From Arthrinium phaeospermum (taxonomy: Eukaryota; Ascomycota; Sordariomycetes; Amphisphaeriales; Apiosporaceae), in NCBI GenBank assembly GCA_006503535.1, contig QYRS01000011.1, forward strand, positions 2,480,001 to 2,544,000: a DNA stretch of 64,000 nt. Direction: 5' to 3'. The notes below the pieces were generated by a model. That model was not told where the DNA came from, ran no database searches, and worked only from the letters and a program-made list of their open reading frames with translations. The stretch's first letter is position 1. Each line of letters starts with the position of its first letter. The translations under genes and the position numbers were made by a program. This document shows positions 55,152 to 64,000 of this stretch, piece by piece.

Positions 55152-56126
55152 GAGGGCCCAAGTATGTACCCGTATGCCAAGCAAGGACCTGAGTAATGAC
55201 GACCAAAACTGACATCCAAGCGTACAGCGTCCCTCCCAATGGCCGACGGAGAATCGAGAAATAGCAATGCGATACCCGTTCAAAGGCCCAGAGCGGATGG
55301 ATCGGTCTTCATAGGATAGTCAAGGCATCTCGGATATCGCCAATTGTGAATGGGCGAAACGAAACAGTCAGCGATGAGCCCTCGCAACGGTCACATACGA
55401 AAGGTGCCAGGAATTCCTTAAGCAGTTGATTGATCCTTATAGAGTATAGATAGTCGTGCCATTATCAAGGCACTACTGTTCTATTTATACATAGGCTCAT
55501 CACGATCTTGAGTACAATCAGTGCATTCTTAAACCTGTGAGTTGATGTAATCTTTCAGCACCCAGCGCACACACAGTGGTTAGAAGACGGCAAAGATTAC
55601 AGGTGGGAAAGGCATTCGGTAGTAATGTGAGGTGATCGATAAGTGAGAATCTGACCGGTAGACAGTGAAGTTGCGGTACTATTCACAGGTACTTACCACC
55701 TAAAAGCTTGGATTATTCTGATCAGGTTCGGCGCTTGCATTCAATGCCCTGAATGCATTCACCCCATTTCTTCTTGCATAAATAGGTCACCAATTCTGCT
55801 TCATGCTCATTTTTGTTCCTTCCCTCCTCCAACTGTCCACCTCCAGACAGTTGCCATCAACAACTTTGCTTCACCAACACTTGTCCAGTGAAGATTTCGT
55901 TGGCTTCCTTCGCTAGGATTGCTTTCCCTCAGGCTTTTCCTCCTCAATTGCATCCGCGCATCAGTGCCACCATCCTCAGGTACCACATCCAGTCGAAGCC
56001 GTCTTGGCCTACTACCAAGTGTAAAGTCACCAACCAATCGAGCCTATTGTCACCACGATCGAACCAGGCAAGGTAAAGTACCCATTAGTTTCATATCACT
56101 GGAAGCGCATGACTGACCAGACCTAG
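55152..56126. other. spacer and leader between 2EXR copies 1 and 2
   Basis: 975 nt. Contains the 3' UTR intron candidate of copy 1, a TATA-like word at 55776 and a pyrimidine-rich leader before copy 2. No other gene. Confidence 0.5.
56073..56126 (+). other. 5' UTR intron ending at the start codon, copy 2
   Basis: 54-nt gtaaagt...ctgaccagacctag immediately before the ATG at 56127, as in copy 1. Confidence 0.55.
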
Positions 56127-56948
56127 ATGGACTCGGAACTGGCAGACAAGATGGACAGCCAACTCGTGCTGAGCACTCGCGCGACCGAGACGGCCACTTT
56201 CCATCCATTCCCCCGCCTCCCGATCGAGCTGCGGGTCAAGATCTGGGAGCTGTTCATTCCGGAGACAAAGGGCCGCCTCATCTGGGTCCGCGAGCCCGGC
56301 TGGATTACGATGGAGAAGGAGAAGTTCTCCTCGATTCTCCTGTCAGCTTGCCCCGAGAGTCGCGACATCTACCTACAGCGCTTCCCCATGGGCCTGGAGG
56401 TCAGCAAGAGAACCATCTTCGTGGACTACTTCGCGCACAGCTACCGCGCGAAATTCACCTGGCACCCCAAGGGCACCATTTACCTCAACCCGGTCCACGA
56501 CGTTCTGGTCCTCGGCTTCCCTTGGGATGAGGATGAAAGTTTCTCGGCGGATGATACGCGAAAGAGGATTCGTTGGACGAACGTCTTCAGCGATGACCCG
56601 GACGTTTACCCGGATGAGTTAAAGGACATTGCCTTCTTGGCCAAGGCACTTCGCCGCGAGATGCCGCGAAACCGCATCCGCAACATGCTCGAGTTTACCA
56701 ACAGCGGTCCCGAGTTGGGCTGTTACGTGGCCATGGAGGAGTCGGAGCAGGAAGACTGGGAGACCGGAGACACCTATGAGGACAAGGATGGCAAGCCTAC
56801 GGATGACTGGAACTTTGGTGGTGTCACAAAGCATATCACCGCCGCTCCCTTTGATCCGGACGAGGGCCGGGAGTTCTACCACGACGCCAAGGAGATGAGC
56901 GGTCACGATGTGCTCCAGAAATGGAGCGCCAAGTTCACGGTCTCCTAG
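56127..56948 (+). CDS. 2EXR-domain protein, copy 2
   Basis: Single coding exon, 273 residues. Shares the full layout of copy 1: FPRLPIELRVKIWELFIPE, RLIWVREPGW, CPESRDIYLQRFPMGL, GTIYLNPVHDVLVLG, LAKALRREMPRNRIRNMLEF, WNFGGVTKH and LQKWSAKF. The second-half spacer differs from copy 1 (FSADDTRKRIRWTNVFSDD), so copies are well diverged. A probable 3' UTR intron (56963-57020) lies just after the stop, in the same position as in the truncated copy. Confidence 0.78.
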   Translation: MDSELADKMDSQLVLSTRATETATFHPFPRLPIELRVKIWELFIPETKGRLIWVREPGWITMEKEKFSSILLSACPESRDIYLQRFPMGLEVSKRTIFVDYFAHSYRAKFTWHPKGTIYLNPVHDVLVLGFPWDEDESFSADDTRKRIRWTNVFSDDPDVYPDELKDIAFLAKALRREMPRNRIRNMLEFTNSGPELGCYVAMEESEQEDWETGDTYEDKDGKPTDDWNFGGVTKHITAAPFDPDEGREFYHDAKEMSGHDVLQKWSAKFTVS

Positions 56949-57400
56949 AGAGACTCACTGGGGTAAGTCAAACAAAGCCATCCAGAACAAGCGACTGAAG
57001 CTAATGTCTAAACAATGCAGCTACCTACGTCACGGACAAGCGAGGCCTACATCCGATCATGGAAATGCCATGAAAAGCTTGGGTGAAAAGATTCTACCTA
57101 GTGAACGCTACGGTGTACGATAAGGGATTTCGGGCAACCCACCTGGCTTTACGACTGACATAACTGGGGTGGTCAGTTGCAACGCCATTTTATTGACCAG
57201 TACGCCTTGAGATATCATGATAGCTACATTTCTGCTACATGGCAGTGCTCTCACAGCTTTCGTTTTGGAGCCAACTCATCAATGGCTTGATCCCAGCTCT
57301 AGCATATTATACTACGAGCTGGCAGGGAATTGTTTGAGAGGGCCTAGATAGTTGTTACGTAGCTTACAGCACGGCAATGAATCCTCTTGATTGAATAAAA
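56949..57400. other. 3' region of copy 2 and spacer
   Basis: 452 nt. Words such as caactcatcaatgg and acgagctggca recur downstream of copy 3, so the duplicated block extends past the stop codon. Confidence 0.45.
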
Positions 57401-57920
57401 ATCCACAAGCGAGGCTGCGGCTCGGCTTGAAGACGAAACGAGAGAAAAGGCGGAGGGCTTCATAAACGTCGGCACCATCTACATCAACCCGGACCAAGAC
57501 GTTCTGGATCTTGGCCAGCCCTGGGAGGAGTTTGGAGGCTTCCAGTCCCCTTCGAGCAAGGATTTCACCCTCCTGGCCAAGCCGCTCCGCCGAGAGGAGC
57601 CGCGTCGCCGTATCCGCAACGTCATTGAGTTTCCGGGCAGCGAGAAGCTGCGGGATCAGTTCAACATCGCCTTTTCGGAGTTGCAGGATGAGTACGAAAT
57701 CGAGTACTCGGAAAGCGGTGACTATGATCCCGACGACACTCCTGAGAACAATCTGTGGGGCTTGCCTACCAAGCTTTGGACCTTTGAGGGCGTCACCGAG
57801 CGCCTCACGCCTACTGCTCCATTTGACGAGGACGAGACCTCGGAGTTCTGCGACGACGTAAAGAACCTGAGTGGCCGCGAGGTGCTTCAGAAGTGGGGAG
57901 CCAAATTCACTCTCTCCTAG
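57401..57920 (+). pseudogene. 2EXR gene fragment, copy 3 (5' truncated)
   Basis: Only the back half is present: GTIYINPDQDVLDLGQPWEE, FTLLAKPLRREEPRRRIRN, VIEFPGS, WTFEGVTERL and LQKWGAKFTLS, ending at the same relative stop as copy 2. The frame is closed by a stop just before about 57400, and the LPIELR/IW signature is missing. The 3' UTR intron (57935 to 57983 or 57991) and several words further downstream match copy 2. The 3' portion keeps an intact frame, so the truncation is probably fairly recent; whether it is transcribed from an unrelated promoter is unknown. Confidence 0.65.
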
Positions 57921-59325
57921 ATGGAATTTCACGGGTAAGTCAAGCAAGTCTTCGATCAACTGCGACTGAGGCTAACGTTCCAGGAAAGCAGATACTTTGA
58001 GTTGTATCTGGTCGCAGAAACACGTTGCGAAACTTGGGTGAGCAAGGTCGAATGGCGTACCACTTGCTGTAAGATGAGGAATTCTGAGCAACCTACTTGG
58101 GTCTGGAAATGGCAAGACATATGGAGTGGTGGTTTGCCAATGTAATTTCCTTGGGCAAACAAGACATAGATCAGTCAGCGCTGAGATCTCACGATTGCTA
58201 CTAGAAGCCAACGCTTTCAGCTTCGAGTATGAAGTCAACTCATACATGGTTTGATCCTAGTGCTGGTTGATCTTACGAGCTGGCAATGAGATACCTAGTT
58301 ATGCCATAATTTAATGGTGCACCAAAAATAAATCTTGGACTCCCAATAATTCTTGGTGAATGGGCTGTATGCTAGAACTAAGGCTTGTAAGTGACTTTGG
58401 CGGGCAGCTACGCCGATTAATTTCCCATGGCTCGACGGCTGGCAGCATACTGGCCCGAAAACTGAAGCCCATCCAACATTCTGAATACCAGCGCTGACAA
58501 GCTTGCAACGGAACCATCTTTTTTTTTTCTCGATTCATACCAAGACTCCCCGGCCAAAAAAATTCATGCCACATTTTGCAGATACAATCAAGTCTGCCTT
58601 ACTGATACCGTTGTGGTTGGCGTACTTTTCACGTAAAACTTGCTGCTTGATTTTCACAAGGAAGTTGATTCTTCTCAACTCATCACCCATGCCTCAGCTT
58701 GAGAACAATCGCTCAGACTGCCTACTTACACGTCCCCCATTCCCAGTTGCGTTCTTTCCAACCTCGTACCATCTTTAGGCAGGTAAGCCTCATTCCCAAT
58801 CACAGCGAGTGCAAGTCGAAGCGACCATTACCTGCAAACCTGGTGGCATATCTATTCCCCCCTCTCTCTATTGCTGCTGCAATTGTGAGTCGTCAGTTGA
58901 TTTATTTTGACTGCTCACCCACATCTCACGTCTAAAACAATCAGCACAATCACCCATTCAAGTTGCATGTGCCAATTGGGTTTTTCCACTTCATTTGCAT
59001 TCACAGTTGGTGCAAGTCCAAGCAGTTACTGCCATCCTGGATCTCATATTTTAATTCCTCTCTCTCTCTGCCACACATCCACCCACCCTTCCTCCATCAC
59101 ACCCATCCTCACTCCATCATCTGAGCAGCTCATCGACTAGAAGATCTCTTGCAGCATCAACAGTCTCACTCTACCATTTTATTCTACCTTCCCTTCCGCA
59201 TCGTTCCATCTTCTCTCATACTTATTTCATCATATCTCCCACATCATTCCACCTTCCCTTCCACCTTCCCTTCCATATTCACTCATAGTTATTCCATCTC
59301 AACAGCTCATCTGCAATCTCTCACC
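57921..59325. other. spacer and long pyrimidine-rich leader
   Basis: 1405 nt. The first 350 nt are similar to the 3' flank of copy 2. From about 58640 to 59320 the + strand is strongly T/C-rich (cttccctt, tctctctctc), consistent with the promoter and leader of the following gene. Confidence 0.5.
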
Positions 59326-60951
59326 ATGGCGCCCCAAGACGAGGTTTCCGCTCCAGTCGACCGGCCGACTATCGAGATCAACGACATCAGCTCGGATTCG
59401 GATTCCGATGCTCCCACTGGAACCTCGACCACTCCACCTGCTATTGACCGCGCTGCTGACCATCCCATGCCTGATCATGATGCTACCATGCCGGCCGGGT
59501 CTGGTGCCGCCAAGCGATCCGTCGAGGATCCCAACGCTGAGGCTGGCCCCGCCGCCAAGCGCCAGAAGTCCTCTTCTGGTAGTGGCTCATTTCCGACCGT
59601 CAGGGCCAAGCAGGAGGAGCAACGACGCCGCAAGAAGCTCATGGCGGAACAGGTCGAAGCTGAGCACAACGAATGGAAGCAAGCCAATGAGGGCGTCTCT
59701 AACAAGAAGAAGTCTGACCACAAGAAAGAGGTCATCAAGCGGATTGGCGATGAGTTGTAAGTTCTCGATCATTAATTCCCATACCTTCTAAACACCCAGA
59801 GCACGTACTGATTCACCCACAACAGCATGGCTCGCGATGAACACCCGGACCAGATTGTCATCGAGAAGTCCCCGGCAAAGCCCAAGAGCACTTCCACGCC
59901 CACCAAGGCTGCTTCAACTGCCCCGGCACCTCAAGTAACTCCTGCCGTTGCTGATGAGCGAGCCGCGCAGTCTACTTCATCTACGGCCCAAGTCGATGCT
60001 ACTTCTCAGCTCAACATCCGCAAGCCCGAGAAGGCCATTGCTACTGCCAACCCAGACGGAGATGCCAAGGCCCAAACTCCCAAGAAGTCCGGCACCAAGG
60101 CCGCCAAGCAGCAAGCCCAGCCCGCAACCCCTAAGGACCGCAAGAAGCAGCCTTCCAGCAAAAAGCCCGACAGCGGCAAGAAGAACAGCGGTCCTGAGAA
60201 CAACAACGGCGGCAAGGTTCTCATCGACGGCACCGCCGATTATGTCTCCAACAACCTCGTCGAGAAGGCCCAGAGCGACGCCCTCGAGACCATTGTAAAG
60301 GCCAACGAGAAAGCGACCGAGATCCGCAAGGATGCCGAGGAGCAAGCCGCCCAAGTCATCGCTGACGCCCACGCCCAAGTCGATGAGAAGGTCAAGAACG
60401 CCGGCGAGGAGGCGGCCCAGATCGTTCAGGATGCCGAGGGACAAGTTGCACAGATTCTGGCTGAGGCTCGCCAGCGCGCTGAAGTGGACCTGGACAAGGC
60501 CAGAGAGGATGCCGAGGCCATCGATCGTGATAGTCAGCTTCGCGTGGGTGAGGTTGTTGGTGGTAAGTAGTCTTCGGTGTTTGTCCCATGTTATCCCAGT
60601 GTCTCATGCTAACGCCGAGAGTCGATAGGTGCTCGTGACCGTGCTGTTCGCGCCGACGAGGAGGCGGCCAACGCCTTGCGCGACATCGATACTGCCACCC
60701 AGGAGATTCGACGGGGCAAGACGACCCTGAAGGACTTCTTTGAGGGCATTGCCGCTCGTGCTGCTCCTCGTCATGAGGACCAGGCCGTCAAACAGCAGGG
60801 GTCGATGGAGCACCAACCTCGTCATGCTTCGTATCCCCGCGGTCATGTTGATATTCCTCATCATCCCATGCTCCCTTCCGCTCGTGCTGCTTCTGTTCCC
60901 AATTACGAGAACAAGATCTTCAAGCTGAAGACGGAGGACGCTGAGAACTGA
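59326..60951 (+). CDS. acidic, coiled-coil nuclear-type protein, unknown family
   Basis: Exons 59326-59756, 59826-60562 and 60629-60951; 496 residues. Residues 16-28 read IEINDISSDSDSD, hydrophobic residues followed by a Ser/Asp run as in phospho-regulated SUMO-interaction motifs. Basic clusters near residue 68 (AAKRQK) and 100 (RRRKKL) look like nuclear-localisation signals. The middle is Ala/Thr/Pro/Lys-rich and disordered. Residues about 285-390 form a long charged helix with Ala repeats (AEEQAAQVIADAHAQVDEK, AEGQVAQILAEARQRAEVD), probably a coiled coil. No named family recognised. The second intron is the partner of the repeat in DUF7918-A. Confidence 0.7.
60563..60628 (+). repeat. introner-like intron copy 2
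   Basis: 66-nt intron from gtaagtagtcttcggtg to acgccgagagtcgatag. Both ends and the central cccagtgtctcatg match the 168-nt intron 11815-11982 in DUF7918-A, although the two host genes are unrelated. Removing it restores a continuous frame (VVGGARDRAV). Confidence 0.6.
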
Positions 60952-63458
60952 GGGGTTCGCTGCATTGGGAGCGCATTACTGTTTGCCGCTTGGGTGATGG
61001 GTGATGATGGGCAGTGATATCTACAAGCCACGGTAGATGCAGTCTTTTTTTCTCTTAGCTTCTATCTCTACTACTCGAATGCATGGAGAAATGGAAGCAT
61101 TACTGATTCTTGGGAAACACTGGAGTGTAGTCAGTCATAAGATCAACGGCTTCTGAGTTCGGGATTCTTTACACATACTGGCATTGCGGGACATGGGCAC
61201 AATCGCATACATAGCATAAGCCTACATCTGATAGTTAGATCAATATGGTACTGCTAAATCACGACAATAAAGCAACTTGGTGAAGAAAATAGTGCCCTTG
61301 CTTCTGTAGCCGGAAAATTGCTGCAGTAGTATTCGTTTACCGCACTTCTGTGATCTGGAGTAAGTCGAATGAATAAGATAGGTGCTGTCAATGGAAAAAG
61401 TCCGGATTATTCCTGTGGTCGCTTGACCGATAGACGGATGGACAAATCGAGCCCTTGGCTCCCTCCCTTCTGAAAAGTGTTTCCCGGATTTCGCGTCCCA
61501 GGCCGAAACTAACTAGGAAAACATGATGTCAAGTTTGACAATGACGACGCTCGTAGACATGAAAATCCCGGACCGATATGGCATACAGGGTTGACCATCG
61601 CTGTGACTGGGAATCGTGAACTGGATTTGGGCGGACGAGACACATGGCCAGATCCCTGACTGGCAGTTTCGCATCTGCCCTGTCGCCACTTTTCTTATCG
61701 TCGAACCGGGGTGATCCTTTGCGCCGCCAAACGAGATCCAATTGCGAAGGCCGGCATACCTGGCACATCTCGGCTCAACAGAGATTGTTCATGGACCAAG
61801 TGTTCTTGGATGGCGGGCTGCAAACAAGAAACCATACCACGTGGTGTTTCAAGCTCGCGACGTTGATGGCCTAGATCTCAACATCGAGATCAGCTAAGTA
61901 CATACACGGTAACATTCCTCACTCGGAGTTTCTTGGTCAAATAGTGGTGCGTCTGGTCCATGATCTTCAACGTACGACCTCTCGTGTCGCATAGAGTTTC
62001 TATGATAGCAGTCTCGTGATGCATGCCTACAGAAAGAAAAGGAGAGAGGAATTTGCCGTTTTTAGGGGAGGGCCCGAAATCAGAGGGTGCCCTTCGGCAA
62101 CCAGGAAATGCCATGCTGCAGAGTAATAAGAGGGCTGATATAGCAGTAACATGATGCTCACGAGATAAGCAGAATGGAGGGCCCGGTGCGGGGGATGCAC
62201 TGACAACACAGGAAGGGAGGGAGGAGTGTAGTCGGTGAGATCAGCCGTGCACGCCAACCCTGGCCAATGTCGGTCTAGACTGCGAGTAATGCCGTGCGGC
62301 TTGTTTCGAACGGTCGTCTTGGATCGGCTTGGATGGCGGTGTGCCGGTTTGTACACTGCATAAGCTTGAAGTGAGAATCCCAAAAGTTGGTTGTGGGAGC
62401 CCTCCATCTCCATTTGCCAGCCCGGGGACTTTTGGCCGTCAGCGCGATCTACGGGAGCCAATCGGAGCTAACGGAAGTGGGCCGATAGCGTCTCACTGCC
62501 GGCACCAGCAGCCAATTCAGCACCGACGCCATTGGGCAGAAGAAGGGAGGCAGGAGGGTCGGATTTCCGGGATAAGCCAGGCACTTACTGCCAAGGGGGG
62601 CACTTGGACCTCCTAGCCGAATTTGGGGAGAACCAGATTACAGTACCTCAGAGCAAAGTCATGCTGATGTATCAAGTCAATCGCAATCAAGGCAGAATGC
62701 TATCACTATGCAGCACATGTAGGTGACGAGGCCCAAGGCCCATCCAGCTGGGCGCGCAAACCTGGCAGTAGATCAGATGGCAACGTGTTGTCGCATGCAC
62801 ATCATCTCAATGGATTTCTGGGGAGGACGCAGAGCGTGGACCAATCGAAGGGGCGGGTTGGGCCATGGGCAAGTATTGACGAGTCATTGACGTATGCAGG
62901 CAGCCAGTTTTTGGGTACAGTTGGTACCGCCGCTGGGGATCAACTGATTGCCTGGGCGCAGACCGTTTCGGTGGGGATGGGGCATTCATTCCAGGCCTCT
63001 TCTTTGCTGGTTCGGCTGCCCCCCTCAGCAGAATCAGAAGCCCCCTATCAGTAGCCCGGTCAATCATCAATCAATCAACCCGCAGGCAATTCCAACCATT
63101 GATGGCAATCTCGCATCAGAGCGGGGCTGGCGACTTGGCAGGTCTTGGCTCCCTCCTTTGATTTTTGCTGATTGCTTATTGCTTCTTCTCCCAACGGAGC
63201 CAACGGCCCCCCAGTCAGCCCAAGGTCTTGGGATGTATTTAGACAAGACTTCCCTTTCCCTTTTGTCTTGTCCTCTCCTTGGCTTCTGGACTTTTCTGCT
63301 CTGCCTAGCCTACGCCAAGTCCCCTGGATCTAAACTTTGACGACGGATCTTGCAGCCCTATCTGCCCGTCCAATAATTTCAGATTGCCCAACGGCTGCTT
63401 ATTCCGAGAACCAGCCTGCACGTGACGTGACCCCGTTGGACTTGCATCGCGTCGCATC
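60952..63458. other. gene-poor region upstream of cation-efflux gene
   Basis: 2507 nt. Only short frames without recognised families. The final 300 nt are pyrimidine-rich and probably form the promoter and leader of the transporter gene. Confidence 0.5.
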
Positions 63459-63953
63459 ATGTCCGATCCTACCCAGTCGCCGGTGGGTCCGCCTGCAGCT
63501 GTCAACACCAACAACACCGGCGACAATAGCAGCAACATCACCAACAACAACGCTGCTGCCGTCGCCACAAGCCCCGTCATCGATACCAAAGTCGAGAATG
63601 GCTCATCCCAACAGGTGCAGTCGGCCGCGCCTCCCTCGCCGAGCGCTTTGGAGTTCGGCAACGGGCTCGTCGACCCGCTGGACATCGGGCGCCACCGCCG
63701 CGACGATGTCACCCTGAAGCAGCTGCAGATCGAGTACCCCAAGGCCAACAAGCGCGAGCTCCGCAAGTTCTACCAAAACCAGAACAAGCTCATCAATCAC
63801 TACCTCGGCGTCGATGACGAGGAGCGCCTGCAGGTCGAGGAAGATGCCCGCCTCGGCCCCAAGATCAAGTTCGCAATCAACGCCTCCTTCACCGTCAACT
63901 TCTGCCTTTTCGTCATCCAGCTCTACGCCGCCATCTCCACCGGATCGCTCTCG
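63459..63953 (+). CDS. cation-efflux (CDF) family transporter, 5' part
   Basis: First exon, 165 codons, from the ATG at 63459 to a GTACGC donor at 63954; the gene continues past the window. The N-terminus is Asn/Thr/Pro-rich and disordered. The family leader KANKRELRKFYQNQNKLI is followed by VDDEERLQVEEDARLG and the first transmembrane helix (IKFAINASFTVNFCLFVIQL, then YAAISTGSLS). CDF proteins export Zn, Mn or Fe from the cytosol to organelles or outside in exchange for protons; the long N-terminal leader resembles the fungal Mn/Fe-type subgroup. The metal-site helices lie outside the window, so specificity cannot be judged. Confidence 0.8.
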
Positions 63954-64000
63954 GTACGCACAACACCATGCCCGGCCCGGTTGCGCTTATTACTCCGTCG

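Noticed and set aside
1..64000. CRISPR arrays, bacterial operons or ribosome-binding sites
   Set aside because: The sequence is a fungal nuclear region with spliceosomal introns; no direct-repeat array with spacers was seen.

Overview
This window looks like a piece of nuclear chromosome from a filamentous ascomycete, most likely a Sordariomycete. The reasons are short GT-AG introns of about 50-80 nt with CTNAC-type branch sites, GC-rich coding exons set between AT- or CT-richer spacers, and fungal-specific families (HET domain, NACHT/ankyrin NLR, DUF7918, DUF4246, 2EXR, Pth11-like rhodopsin-domain membrane protein, AsaB/CmcJ-type oxidoreductase). Species assignment is inference. I assembled spliced models by hand by joining frames across splice sites; none is confirmed by transcript data.

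Layout. 0-9 kb: a BTB-related protein, almost 5 kb without a recognisable gene, then a 948-residue protein with two cyclic-nucleotide-binding domains, an F-box and leucine-rich repeats. 9.8-18.7 kb: a quinone-reductase-like MDR enzyme, then three DUF7918 paralogues (A, B, C), each ending in a SUMO-interaction-like motif, with a frame-broken F-box gene between B and C. 19-28 kb: an AsaB/CmcJ-type enzyme, then a convergent pair made of a purine-nucleosidase/NACHT/ankyrin NLR and a HET-domain protein. This pair is the strongest candidate for an immune or allorecognition module. 28.3-37.8 kb: a D-2-hydroxyacid dehydrogenase, a protein with a possible double-stranded-RNA-binding fold, a short-chain dehydrogenase, a Rab GTPase and a DUF4246 protein. 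38.1-45.5 kb: a frame-broken P450, a divergently transcribed rhodopsin-domain membrane protein, a Ser/Gly-rich membrane protein, a tRNA-Ala 5' half and a frame-broken NIF3-like gene. 47.3-52 kb: a multicopper oxidase facing the ribosome-biogenesis helicase Rok1. 54-58 kb: a 2EXR duplication array, two full copies and one 5'-truncated copy. 59-61 kb: an acidic/coiled-coil protein. 63.5 kb onward: the start of a cation-efflux transporter that runs off the window.

Two points cut across the region. First, frame breaks at short homopolymer or simple-repeat tracts occur in at least four genes (F-box, P450, NIF3-like, multicopper oxidase), so either the assembly carries indel errors or several genes are recently inactivated. 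Second, an intron in DUF7918-A and an intron in the unrelated gene near 60.6 kb are similar over almost the whole length of the shorter one, which suggests a mobile introner-like element. Housekeeping genes (Rok1, Rab, transporter) are mixed with accessory genes (NLR, HET, DUF7918, 2EXR, P450).
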